Below, in pieces: positions 51,101 to 59,764 of a stretch of 64,000 nucleotides of DNA. The translations under genes and the position numbers were made by a program. The DNA comes from Mycolicibacterium neoaurum VKM Ac-1815D. Its GTDB lineage: Bacteria; Actinomycetota; Actinomycetes; Mycobacteriales; Mycobacteriaceae. The DNA lies in contig NC_023036.2 in assembly GCF_000317305.3 (NCBI RefSeq), positions 2,852,001-2,916,000 of the forward strand. The letters run 5' to 3'. Below the pieces are notes generated by a model. That model did not search any database, was not told where the DNA came from, and saw only the letters and a program-made list of their open reading frames with translations. Each line of letters begins with the position of its first letter. Position 1 is the stretch's first letter.

Positions 51101-51975
51101 TGAACGGAGTGCAGGTGCACGCACTGACCGATACCGAACGTACCGAGGCGCGCGCGCTGATCGAGCGAGCGCTGGACGAGGACCTGCGCTACGGCCCGGA
51201 TGTCACGACCGAGGCCACCGTGCCTCCGGACGCGGTCACCACCGCGGTCATGGCCTCGCGTGAGCACGGTGTCGCCGCCGGTATCGACGTGGCCGTCCTG
51301 GTGCTCGACGCCGTGTTGGGCTCCGACGGCTACTCCGTGCTGGAGCGGCTGGCCGACGGTGCCCGGGTGCAGCCCGGTCAGGCGCTGTTGCGGGTGCAGG
51401 CGCCCACCAGGGGACTGCTGACGGCCGAGCGCACGATGCTCAACCTGGTCTGTCATTTATCCGGTATCGCCACCGCGACCGCCCACTGGGTCAACGCGGT
51501 GGACGGTACCGGCACGCACATCCGTGACACCCGGAAAACCCTGCCCGGCATGCGCGCCCTGCAGAAGTACGCCGTGCGGGTCGGCGGCGGCGTCAACCAT
51601 CGGATGGGGCTCGGTGACGCCGCGTTGATCAAGGACAACCATGTCGCCGCGGCCGGGTCGGTGCTGGCCGCCCTTGCGGCGGTGCGGGCGGCGGCGCCGG
51701 ATATCGCGTGCGAGGTCGAGGTCGATTCGCTCGAACAACTCGATGACGTCCTCGGGGCCGGCGTCGAACTGGTGCTGCTGGACAACTTCCCGGTGTGGCA
51801 GACCCAGATCGCCGTGCAGCGCCGCGACAGTCGCTCACCGGCCACCAAACTGGAGTCCTCTGGCGGGCTTTCGCTGGAGTCGGCGGCGGCCTACGCCGCC
51901 ACCGGCGTCGACTATCTGGCCGTCGGCGCGCTCACCCATTCGGTCCGGGTGCTCGACATCGGCCTGGACAGTTAG
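51100..51975 (+). CDS. nadC: nicotinate-nucleotide pyrophosphorylase
   Basis: NadC couples quinolinate to PRPP and decarboxylates it to nicotinate mononucleotide. The 291 residues show EDLRYGPDVTTEA, TRKTLPGMRALQKYAVRVGGGVNHRMGL and LIKDNHVAAAG, the conserved quinolinate and PRPP contacts. ATG 51100 shares its A with the nadB stop (TGATG). It completes the de novo NAD operon; the downstream region lacks a strong terminator. Confidence 0.95.
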   Translation: MNGVQVHALTDTERTEARALIERALDEDLRYGPDVTTEATVPPDAVTTAVMASREHGVAAGIDVAVLVLDAVLGSDGYSVLERLADGARVQPGQALLRVQAPTRGLLTAERTMLNLVCHLSGIATATAHWVNAVDGTGTHIRDTRKTLPGMRALQKYAVRVGGGVNHRMGLGDAALIKDNHVAAAGSVLAALAAVRAAAPDIACEVEVDSLEQLDDVLGAGVELVLLDNFPVWQTQIAVQRRDSRSPATKLESSGGLSLESAAAYAATGVDYLAVGALTHSVRVLDIGLDS

Positions 51976-52351
51976 CCGGCGACCGGCAAGCCTGCCGCAG
52001 TGACGTACCCCAGGTTTTGTTCCTACCTGGTTGCGAGGGCCTAGGTCGGCTGGCTCGCGGTGTGTGCGGTGCCGACAATCGACTTTCCTGATGACGACAT
52101 CGAGTGCAGCACCAATTCAGGACAGCCGAGTGAGGCTGCTGAACTGGTGCAATCCCATGCCTCACATAATGTCATCGGTCGTGCAATCGGATTGCAAAAC
52201 TGGCCAATAGGCTCTTGCCCGCGCGGCCGACAGCGCGACCGGTTTGTTGGATTACCTGACTGATGGGGCGACGCGTTCACCTCTTTCGGGCGATGGTGCG
52301 GGGTATCGCCCTCGCGGTTGACTGCCAGGGGACCGAGTCGAAGGAGGCGCC
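51976..52351. other. intergenic region between nadC and the aldehyde dehydrogenase
   Basis: These 376 bases hold no convincing gene. Near the left end CCAGGT (52010-52015) and ACCTGG (52025-52030) form a short stem with a nine-base loop; there is no T-run, so it is a weak terminator at best. Further right are TGCAATC (52148-52154) and the 15-bp palindrome at 52182-52196. TAGGCT (52208-52213) is a possible -10 box. Confidence 0.6.
52182..52196. promoter_or_regulatory. 15-bp perfect palindrome upstream of the aldehyde dehydrogenase
   Basis: TGCAATC-G-GATTGCA is a perfect inverted repeat. A third TGCAATC half-site lies at 52148-52154, 34 bases upstream. The candidate -10 box TAGGCT starts 11 bases after the palindrome, so a protein bound here would touch the promoter. 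Confidence 0.5.
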
Positions 52352-53869
52352 GTGGCAGCGGACGTCAAGCATTACGCCATGTTCATCGATGGAAAGCACG
52401 TGGATGCCGCGGAGGTCGATGAGATCCGCGATCCGGCGACCGAAGAGGTGGTCGCCACGATCGCGCGCGGGAGCGTCGAGCACGCCGATGCCGCGGTGGC
52501 GGCGGCGCGGGCAGCGTTCGAGTCCGGGTCGTGGTCAAAGATGGCGCCCGCCGATCGGTCAGCGGTACTGGTGAAGATCGCCGACCGGATGGGGCAGGAA
52601 CTCGACGAGCTCGTGGAGCTGGAAATCCATGCCAACGGTGCCACCGTGCGTCAGGCCACGGGATTCCACATCGGCTACGCGCCGACACACTTCCTGTACT
52701 TCGCCGAGCTCGCGGCCACCTACCAATGGGAACAACAGGTCGGCACCCAGGCGTATCCGACGATGTCCACCAACATCATCCGTCATGAACCGCTCGGTGT
52801 GTGTGCGGCCATCGTGCCGTGGAATTTCCCACTGCTGCTGGGGATCTGGAAGGTCGGGCCGGCGCTCGCCGCCGGCAACTCGGTGGTCATCAAGCCCGAC
52901 GAGAAGACCCCCTTGACGTTGCTGCGGCTCTGCGAGATCGCCAAGGAATGCGGCCTGCCCGACGGCGTCCTCAATCTCGTCACCGGTCCCGGCCCGACCG
53001 TGGGCGCCCGGCTGGCCGAGCACCCCGATGTCGACAAGGTGGCGTTCACCGGATCGACGCCGGTGGGCCGGGAGATCATGCGCCTGGCCTCGGCGACGGT
53101 GAAGAAGGTGTCACTCGAGCTGGGCGGCAAGGGCGCTCAGGTGCTGCTCGACGACGCCGATCTCGATGTCGCAATCGACGGCGCCCTGTTCGGGTGCATG
53201 CTCTATTCCGGCCAGATCTGCGAGTCGGGAACACGACTGCTGGTGCCCGAGGACATGTACGACCTCGTGGTGGACCGGCTGGTGGATCGTGCGTCGGCGC
53301 TGAAGATCGGCGACACCACCGATTTCGACACCGATGTGGGTCCGGTGATCTCGGCACGGCAACGCGACCGGGTGCTCAGCTTCCTGGACAGCGCCCGCAG
53401 TGACGGCGCCAAGGTCGTGCTCGGCGGCGGTGCGCCCCAGGGCGCAGCTTTCGAGAAGGGCTACTGGGTCGAGCCGACCATCGTCACCGAAGTGACCAAC
53501 GACATGGAGATCGCGCGCGAGGAGATCTTCGGTCCGGTGCTGTGCGTGCTGCGCTACACCGATGAGGCCGACGCCGTCCGGCAGGCCAACGACTCGCAGT
53601 ACGGGTTGAGCGCGGGCGTATGGAGCACGGATTACGAACGCGCCGTGGAGATCGCGGACCAGCTGCGTGCCGGCACGGTCTGGATCAACAACTGGCACCA
53701 GATCGATCCGGCCCTGCCGTTCGGCGGCTACAAGCAGAGCGGACTGGGGCGTGAGTTGGGCCCGCACGCACTCGACGAATACACCGAGACCAAGCATGTG
53801 CACATCGACCTGACCCAGAAGGTGGAACGCCACATCTTCGGTGCACTGTTGTCAGAGCCGCCCCACTAG
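52352..53869 (+). CDS. NAD(P)-dependent aldehyde dehydrogenase
   Basis: A 505-residue aldehyde dehydrogenase that oxidises an aldehyde to the acid. The cofactor site includes PWNFPLLLGIWKVGPALAAGN and FTGSTPVGREI. The general base Glu lies in LELGGKG, and the catalytic Cys290 in SGQICESGTRLLV. IFGPVLCVLRY is the closing motif. GTG 52352 follows AAGGAGG (52341-52347). The substrate cannot be named. It is a single gene, closed by a terminator and followed by the mce operon; a link to lipid or sterol use is only suggested by that neighbour. Confidence 0.92.
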   Translation: MAADVKHYAMFIDGKHVDAAEVDEIRDPATEEVVATIARGSVEHADAAVAAARAAFESGSWSKMAPADRSAVLVKIADRMGQELDELVELEIHANGATVRQATGFHIGYAPTHFLYFAELAATYQWEQQVGTQAYPTMSTNIIRHEPLGVCAAIVPWNFPLLLGIWKVGPALAAGNSVVIKPDEKTPLTLLRLCEIAKECGLPDGVLNLVTGPGPTVGARLAEHPDVDKVAFTGSTPVGREIMRLASATVKKVSLELGGKGAQVLLDDADLDVAIDGALFGCMLYSGQICESGTRLLVPEDMYDLVVDRLVDRASALKIGDTTDFDTDVGPVISARQRDRVLSFLDSARSDGAKVVLGGGAPQGAAFEKGYWVEPTIVTEVTNDMEIAREEIFGPVLCVLRYTDEADAVRQANDSQYGLSAGVWSTDYERAVEIADQLRAGTVWINNWHQIDPALPFGGYKQSGLGRELGPHALDEYTETKHVHIDLTQKVERHIFGALLSEPPH

Positions 53870-53917
53870 CACGCTCTCGCACCTACCCATGCGCCCGTGA
53901 GGGCGCCGGAAACCGGA

Positions 53918-53961
53918 CCGCCTGCCCGCTGACGCTTTCGCGGGCAGGCGGCCTCCTTTTT
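53918..53961 (+). terminator. rho-independent terminator after the aldehyde dehydrogenase
   Basis: A 12-bp perfect GC-rich stem (CCGCCTGCCCGC at 53918-53929, its mirror at 53940-53951) with a ten-base loop is followed by CCTCC and five T (53957-53961). It is the clearest intrinsic terminator in the window. Confidence 0.85.
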
Positions 53962-54315
53962 CGGCCATATGGCTATTTCCATTGCCCATCAGGACATTTA
54001 GATCGATGCACCGCGTCGGTGCGGCCCGGGTGAAGTTTGCGGGCACGTCAATTTCAACGCCCCGTTCGGGGTAGCGACTTATCTCCTTTGGGGGCTGACG
54101 CCGACAGACCGGGGATGGTTTTCTGTGTCAGCGGTCACAACACGTCGGGACGTCGGCTCATCGAGAAACTCGCGGTCCGCGTCGGCGTGTGCTTCGTCAG
54201 CGAGGCACCACCATCGTGACTGGTTCACACCGACTTTGCATCTGGGAGCACACGTGGCATCTGGCCTTCACCATCCGGTCGCATACAGCGGGACCGAACG
54301 AGCACACCGGCAGAC
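53962..54315. other. leader region of the mce operon
   Basis: There are 354 bases without a credible gene. Two hairpins stand out: GCACCG-CGT-CGGTGC (54008-54022) and CCCCG-TT-CGGGG (54060-54071). No Shine-Dalgarno precedes the ATG at 54316, and no KstR-type box was noticed. The mce promoter is probably here but cannot be placed with confidence. Confidence 0.55.
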
Positions 54316-55089
54316 ATGCTGCTGACCGCGGGCCCGCTCGCCAAACCCGTGCGCGCGATCGGCGGGTTCTTCGGCATGACCCTGGATGTCTTCGTCGGGA
54401 TCTTCACCTCGCCCCTGGCCTGGCGCGAATACCTGGCCCAATCGTGGTTCGTGGCGCGGGTCTCCGTCCTGCCGGCAGTGCTGATGATCATTCCGTACGC
54501 GCTGATCAACACCTTCATCTTCAACATCCTGCTCAGCGAGTTCGGTGCCGCAGATTTCTCCGGAGCCGGCGCGGCGTTCTTCAATGTCAACCAGATCGGG
54601 CCGCTGGTAACAGTTCTCGTGACCGCGGGTGCGAGCGCCACCGCGATGTGCGCAGACCTTGGAGCACGCACCATTCGCGAGGAACTGGATGCTCAGCGGG
54701 TGATGGGCATCGACCCGATCCAGACACTGGTCATCCCGCGGGTACTGGCAGCCACCACGGTCTCGGTGGCGCTGATGGGCCTGGTCGTGCTCGTCGGGAT
54801 GGTGGCGTCGTTCATGTTCTGTGTCTTCGCACTGGATGTCTCCGCGGGAGTCTTCGTCTCGGGCATGACGGTCGTGACCGGACTCAGCGACGTCATCGTG
54901 TCTTTGGTGAAGGCATTCCTGTTCGGGCTGGGAGCCGGGTTGATCGCCTGCTACAAGGGCATCTCGGTCGGTGGCGGACCTGCCGGCGTCGGCAACGCCG
55001 TGAACGAGACGGTGGTCTTCGCGTTCATGGTCCTGTTCACCGTCAACATCGTCGTCACCGTCATCGGCGTTCAGTTCACCCTGAAATAG
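54316..55089 (+). CDS. YrbEA/MlaE-type permease of the mce operon
   Basis: The first of two MlaE-fold permeases that form the membrane channel of an Mce lipid importer. The 257 residues show the ATAMCADLGARTIREELDAQRVMGIDPIQTLVIPRVLA block and GGGPAGVGNAVNETVVFAFMV near the end, both diagnostic. ATG 54316 is the only usable start: in frame upstream there is no ATG, GTG or TTG before a stop at 54217-54219. The second permease starts 13 bases after its stop. Confidence 0.92.
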   Translation: MLLTAGPLAKPVRAIGGFFGMTLDVFVGIFTSPLAWREYLAQSWFVARVSVLPAVLMIIPYALINTFIFNILLSEFGAADFSGAGAAFFNVNQIGPLVTVLVTAGASATAMCADLGARTIREELDAQRVMGIDPIQTLVIPRVLAATTVSVALMGLVVLVGMVASFMFCVFALDVSAGVFVSGMTVVTGLSDVIVSLVKAFLFGLGAGLIACYKGISVGGGPAGVGNAVNETVVFAFMVLFTVNIVVTVIGVQFTLK

Positions 55090-55102
55090 GTTGGGATAAA
55101 AC

Positions 55103-55969
55103 ATGTCACACACCGCGACCAGTGGCCGGCCGGCGGGACGGTATCCGCGGCTGGCTCGCACCCGAAACCGCATCCTGGCGGAGCTGGACCAGATCGGTGC
55201 CCAGACGCGCTTCTACTTCCTCACGCTCGCCCGGATTCCGGATGCGGTGATCAACTATCGCCCGGAATTGCTGCGCCTGATAGCGCAGATGGGGCTGGGT
55301 TCGGGCGCGCTGGCATCCATCGGTGGAACCGTCGTGATCGTCGGGTTCATGACGATGACGACGGGCGCGGTCGTGGCAGCCCAGGGCTACACCCAGTTCC
55401 AGTCGGTGGGTGTGGAGGCATTCACCGGGTTTGCCTCGGCGTTCTTCATTCCCCGGTTGATCGTCCCGGGTACGGCGCAGGTCACGCTGACGGCAACCGT
55501 CGGCGCCGGGGCCACCGCACAGATGGGAGCGATGCGCATCAACGAGGAGGTCGATGCGTTGGAAGTGATCGGTATCCGCACCGTCACCTACCTCGCCGCG
55601 ACCCGGGTGCTGGCTGGAACCATCGTGGTGATTCCTTTGTACGCAGTGGCATTGATGATGGGATTCGTCGCAGCGCGGTACGGCACGACCCTGATCTACG
55701 GTCAGGCCTCGGGCGTGTACGACCACTACTTCAACACGTTCCTCAACACCACGGATCTGGTGGTGTCATTCCTGCAGACGATCGTGATGATCGTCGTGGT
55801 GATGCTGGTGTGCACCTACTACGGCTACACCGCCACCGGTGGACCTGCGGGTGTGGGGGAGGCCGTCGGTCGTGCGGTGCGCGCATCCATGGTCGTGGGC
55901 GCCGTGGTGCTGGTGGCGGTCACGCTGGCCGTCTATGGGCAGTCCGGCAACTTTCACCTGGCGGGCTGA
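55103..55969 (+). CDS. YrbEB/MlaE-type permease of the mce operon
   Basis: The partner permease, 288 residues. GATAQMGAMRINEEVDALEVIGIRTVTYLAATRVLAG is the MlaE signature, and GYTATGGPAGVGEAVGRAVRASM matches the C-terminal motif. The first 35 residues are polar. It likely pairs with YrbEA and the unlinked ATPase MceG (not in this window) to move lipids inward. MceA starts three bases after its stop. Confidence 0.92.
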   Translation: MSHTATSGRPAGRYPRLARTRNRILAELDQIGAQTRFYFLTLARIPDAVINYRPELLRLIAQMGLGSGALASIGGTVVIVGFMTMTTGAVVAAQGYTQFQSVGVEAFTGFASAFFIPRLIVPGTAQVTLTATVGAGATAQMGAMRINEEVDALEVIGIRTVTYLAATRVLAGTIVVIPLYAVALMMGFVAARYGTTLIYGQASGVYDHYFNTFLNTTDLVVSFLQTIVMIVVVMLVCTYYGYTATGGPAGVGEAVGRAVRASMVVGAVVLVAVTLAVYGQSGNFHLAG

Positions 55970-55972
55970 ACC

Positions 55973-57343
55973 GTGGATGTCGTTCGCGGGAAGCCCCGTA
56001 TCGCCAACGCCTGGTGGTCACTCATCCTGTTCTTCGCGGTGGTCGCGTTGGTGTTCGTCACGGTCACCTCGTTTCGCGGCACGTTCCGTTCGGTCGTGCC
56101 GGTGACGCTCACCGCGGATCGCACCGGACTGGTCATGGAGACCGGCGCAAAGGTCAAACTGCGCGGTATCGACGTCGGCCGCGTCAGCCAGATCAGCAGC
56201 AAAGGCGCCGGTGCGCAGTTGAAGCTGGACATCGACTCCGATCAGATCCGCTACATCCCGGAAAACATCGAGGCAAGGATCGCCGTCACCACGATCTTCG
56301 GTGCCAAGTTCGTCGATCTCGTCTACCCGTCGAATCCCAGTGGGCAGCGATTGGCCGCCGGTGCCGCCCTGCGCTCCACGAATGTCACCACCGAGGTGAA
56401 CACCGTCTTCGAGAACGTCGTCGATCTGTTGGACATGGTGGATCCGCTGAAGCTGAACGCCGTCCTGACCGCGGTGGCTGACGCCGTGCGCGGCAAGGGC
56501 GAAAAGATCGGTGCGGCGACCACCGACCTCAACGAGGTGCTGACGGCGCTGAACTCCCGCAGCGACATCTTCCGGGAGGACATCCGGGCCCTGAAGAATC
56601 TGGGTGACACCTATAGCGCGGCTGCCGAGGACATCGTCTCCATCCTGGACGCGGTGAGCACCACCGGCACCACCGTCGTCGACCACAAGGATGCGCTGGA
56701 TACCCTGCTGCTCAACGCCATCGGCGTATCGGAGGCCGGTTCGAATCTGTTGGTCTCCAGCAAGGACAACCTGGTCACCGCGATCAACAGCCTGGAACCG
56801 ACCATCGAACTGTTGAACATGTACAGCCCCGCCTACGCGTGCACACTCCAAGGCGCGCAATGGATCATCGACAACGGCAAGGGTGTCTTCGGCGGCGATG
56901 GCCGGACGTTCGTCGTGGATGTGGCGTTACTACCTGGCAACGACCCGTACTCCTTTCCGGAGAATCTTCCGGTCGTCGCCGCCAAGGGCGGTCCCGGAGG
57001 TCGGCCCGGATGCGGCTCCCTACCGGATGCGACCAAGAACTTCCCGGTGCGCCAACTCATCACGAACACCGGATGGGGTACCGGGCTGGATATCCGGCCC
57101 AACCCGGGCATCGGGCGCCCGTGCTACGCGAACTATCTTCCGGTGACCCGCGCCGTCCCCGAACCGCCCAGCATCCGGCAGTGCCTGCCCGGCCCGGCGC
57201 CGGGACCGCAGCCCTACCCCGGTGCACCGCCCTACGGTGCCGCGCTGTACGGACCGGGAGGCGTGCCGCTGTGGCCGGGGATACCACCGGCGGCACCCGC
57301 CGCCACCTCACCGGCCACGGCCGGGCAGGGCGGTCCGCCGTGA
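55973..57343 (+). CDS. MceA family protein
   Basis: The first of six Mce proteins that carry lipid from the cell surface to the permease. The 456 residues have one N-terminal membrane anchor (about residues 13-34), the MCE/MlaD beta-barrel domain (about 40-120, with GAKVKLRGIDVGRVSQI), a long helical region (to about 290) and a proline-rich tail. Cysteines at DNGKG-flanking and PGCG positions may form disulfides outside the cell. The GTG start is three bases behind YrbEB. Which mce operon this is (mce1-like or other) cannot be decided by eye. Confidence 0.92.
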   Translation: MDVVRGKPRIANAWWSLILFFAVVALVFVTVTSFRGTFRSVVPVTLTADRTGLVMETGAKVKLRGIDVGRVSQISSKGAGAQLKLDIDSDQIRYIPENIEARIAVTTIFGAKFVDLVYPSNPSGQRLAAGAALRSTNVTTEVNTVFENVVDLLDMVDPLKLNAVLTAVADAVRGKGEKIGAATTDLNEVLTALNSRSDIFREDIRALKNLGDTYSAAAEDIVSILDAVSTTGTTVVDHKDALDTLLLNAIGVSEAGSNLLVSSKDNLVTAINSLEPTIELLNMYSPAYACTLQGAQWIIDNGKGVFGGDGRTFVVDVALLPGNDPYSFPENLPVVAAKGGPGGRPGCGSLPDATKNFPVRQLITNTGWGTGLDIRPNPGIGRPCYANYLPVTRAVPEPPSIRQCLPGPAPGPQPYPGAPPYGAALYGPGGVPLWPGIPPAAPAATSPATAGQGGPP

Positions 57344-57381
57344 TGACCGAGGGCTCACCCAGGAAAGGAGAAACCTCGTGA
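57343..57381 (+). CDS. 12-codon mini-ORF between mceA and mceB
   Basis: ATG 57343 shares its A with the mceA stop (TGATG). It reads MTEGSPRKGETS and ends in a TGA that overlaps GTG 57378 of mceB. The frame covers the mceB ribosome binding site, so it may serve translational coupling only. It may also be chance. Confidence 0.3.
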   Translation: MTEGSPRKGETS

Positions 57382-58409
57382 CCGACAACCTCAAAGGCAT
57401 CATCATCCGCCTCGGTCTGTTCATGACGGTGTGTGCGCTCGCCTTGGCCGCGACCATGGTGGTTTTCTCACAGTTCCGCTTCGGCGGCAGCGCCCACGAC
57501 TACAGCGCCGAGTTCAGCAATGTGTCCGGTTTGCGCGAGGGCAACATGGTGCGCGTCGCCGGCGTCGAAGTCGGCAAGGTCACGAGCATCAACGTCAACC
57601 CCGATGCCACGGTGCGGGTCGAGTTCAGCGCTGATCAGGCCGCGGTTCTCACCGAAGGCACCCGCGCGGAGATCCGCTACGACGACCTCATCGGCGGTCG
57701 GTACATGGCGCTGGTCGAAGGCGCTGGGAGCGCCCAGGTGCTGAACCCCGGGCAGACGATCCCGTTGGCCCGGACACAACCCGCGCTGGATCTGGACTCG
57801 GTGACCGGCGGGTTCCGCCCACTGTTCCGCGCGTTGCAGCCCGATCAGATCAATGACCTGAGCGGTCAACTCCTACACGCAATACAAGGGGAGGGTCCCA
57901 CCATCGCTTCGTTTCTGAATCAGGCTGCCGCAGTGACCAATACGCTCGCCGACCGCGACCTTCTCATCGGCGAGGTGATCGACAACCTGAACGTGGTGCT
58001 CGGCACGCTCGGCGGTCAGAGCGACCAGCTCGACAAGGCAGTGACCAACGTGTCCGAACTCGTACACGGTCTGGCCGAGCGCAAGACCGATATCGCCAAC
58101 GCGGTCGCTCACACCAATGCGGCGACCGGATCGATCGCCGACCTGCTGGCGCAGACACGCCAACCGATCCAGAAGGTGGTGACCGACACCGACCGGGTTG
58201 CCGGGACGATCCTGGCGGACCGGGAGTACTTCGATCAACTCCTCGACACCCTGCCCGACAAGTACCGGATGCTCAATCGGCAAGGTATCTACGGGGACTA
58301 CTTCGGCTTCTACTTCTGCGATGTGATTCTCAAGCTCAACGGTAAAGGCGGACAGCCGGTCTTCGTCAAGGCGGCCGGTCAGAGCACGGGACGGTGCGCA
58401 CCGAAATGA
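57378..58409 (+). CDS. MceB family protein
   Basis: A 343-residue Mce protein: membrane anchor at about residues 8-30, MCE domain (about 38-115, GNMVRVAGVEVGKVTSI), then a helical region and a short C-terminus without a proline tail. The family marks GGRYMALVEG and FGFYFCDVILKLNG are present. GTG 57378 follows AGGAAAGGAG (57361-57370), a strong ribosome binding site. Mce proteins A to F are thought to assemble as one hexamer. Confidence 0.92.
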   Translation: MTDNLKGIIIRLGLFMTVCALALAATMVVFSQFRFGGSAHDYSAEFSNVSGLREGNMVRVAGVEVGKVTSINVNPDATVRVEFSADQAAVLTEGTRAEIRYDDLIGGRYMALVEGAGSAQVLNPGQTIPLARTQPALDLDSVTGGFRPLFRALQPDQINDLSGQLLHAIQGEGPTIASFLNQAAAVTNTLADRDLLIGEVIDNLNVVLGTLGGQSDQLDKAVTNVSELVHGLAERKTDIANAVAHTNAATGSIADLLAQTRQPIQKVVTDTDRVAGTILADREYFDQLLDTLPDKYRMLNRQGIYGDYFGFYFCDVILKLNGKGGQPVFVKAAGQSTGRCAPK

Positions 58410-59764
58410 GAGCGACACGACCCTTTTCGGAGCGCAATCCGTTGGTACTCGGCGCGGTCGGCCTGCTGGCGGTCGTCGTGGTGGTGGCGGCGGCACTGGG
58501 TAACCAGATGCTGCCGTTCCTCAACCAGAACAAGAGCTACTCGGCGTACTTCGAGGACGCCGGTGGCCTGTACACCGGTGCGATGGTCCAGGTTTCGGGC
58601 TATCCGGTAGGCAAGGTGGCCTCGATCGAACTGGAGGGACCCGGTGTGCTGGTCACCTTCGATGTCCCCGATGACATTCACATGGGTGATCGGACCGAGG
58701 CCGCGATCAGGACAAAGGGCCTGTTGGGCACCAAGCAACTCGATGTGGTTCCGCACGGCGACGGCGAGCTGACCGAACCGATCCCGATGGACCGGACGAC
58801 ATCGCCTTATCAGCTACCCGAGGCGCTGGGTGAGTTGGCCACCACGATCAGCGGGCTCGACACCCATCAGCTCTCGGACTCGTTGGCCACGCTGGCAGAG
58901 ACCTTCGCCGATACCCCGCCACAGTTGCGTGATGCCGTCAAAGGCGTTGCACGCTTTGCCGATACGCTGAACAACCGCGACGACCAGTTGCGCAACCTGC
59001 TCGACAACGCGGCCAAGGCCACCGGGGTGCTGGCCCAGCGCACGGACCGGATCGTCAGTCTGATCCGCGACACCAACGCGCTGCTGGCGCAGTTGCAGAC
59101 CCAGAGCGCGGCGCTCGATCAATTGGCCGGCAACATATCTGCGGTATCGACGCAGCTGAAGGCGTTCATCGCCGAGAATCGTCAGCAGTTGAAACCCGCC
59201 CTGGACAAACTCAACGGGGTGCTCGCAATCGTGGACAGCCGGAAGGACCGTGTCCGGGAGGCGATCAAGGGACTCAGCACTTACGCCATGGCGCTCGGGG
59301 AAACCATCGGATCGGGCCCCTTCTTCAAGGCCTACGTCGTCAACCTCCTCCCGGGGCAGTTCGTGCAGCCGTTCGTCGATGCTGCCTTCTCCGACCTCGG
59401 TCTGGACCCGTCGACGCTGCCACCCTCACAGCTGTCCGATCCGCAGATCGGCCAGCCCGGCACGCCGGCATTGCCGGTACCGTTCCCCCGCACCGGACAG
59501 GGTGGTGCACCGCGAATGACCCTGCCGGACGCGATCACCGGGAATCCGGGCGATCAGGGATGCGGCCCCCCGGGCCTACCGCTGCCCGGCCCCACCGGCT
59601 GCTACCCCTACCGGGAGCCGCCGCCGGCGCCCGCGCCGGGCGGACCGCCGCCCGGGCCGCCGGCACTACCGCCCAATGGTGCGCAGCCGCCCGCTGCGCC
59701 GACGCCGGAGCCGGTCTACGTACCGGCGCCGGGAGAGCCCACACCGCATGGAGGACAACCGTGA
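58406..59764 (+). CDS. MceC family protein
   Basis: A 452-residue Mce protein with anchor (about residues 12-33), MCE domain (about 40-118) and a helical region with repeated heptads up to about 320. The C-terminal 120 residues are rich in proline and glycine. I use ATG 58406, overlapping the MceB stop as ATGA; GTG 58394 in the same frame adds four codons. MceD follows with GTGA overlap. Confidence 0.9.
   Translation: MRATRPFSERNPLVLGAVGLLAVVVVVAAALGNQMLPFLNQNKSYSAYFEDAGGLYTGAMVQVSGYPVGKVASIELEGPGVLVTFDVPDDIHMGDRTEAAIRTKGLLGTKQLDVVPHGDGELTEPIPMDRTTSPYQLPEALGELATTISGLDTHQLSDSLATLAETFADTPPQLRDAVKGVARFADTLNNRDDQLRNLLDNAAKATGVLAQRTDRIVSLIRDTNALLAQLQTQSAALDQLAGNISAVSTQLKAFIAENRQQLKPALDKLNGVLAIVDSRKDRVREAIKGLSTYAMALGETIGSGPFFKAYVVNLLPGQFVQPFVDAAFSDLGLDPSTLPPSQLSDPQIGQPGTPALPVPFPRTGQGGAPRMTLPDAITGNPGDQGCGPPGLPLPGPTGCYPYREPPPAPAPGGPPPGPPALPPNGAQPPAAPTPEPVYVPAPGEPTPHGGQP

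Noticed and set aside
49385..51124. Minus-strand open frame of about 580 codons opposite nadB
   Set aside because: Shadow of nadB, which has clear FAD and active-site motifs.
52010..52030. CCAGGT/ACCTGG stem after nadC as a terminator
   Set aside because: The stem is only six base pairs with a nine-base loop and no T-run.
54037..54310. Short open frames in the mce leader
   Set aside because: All lack a ribosome binding site and recognisable motifs, and they overlap hairpins.
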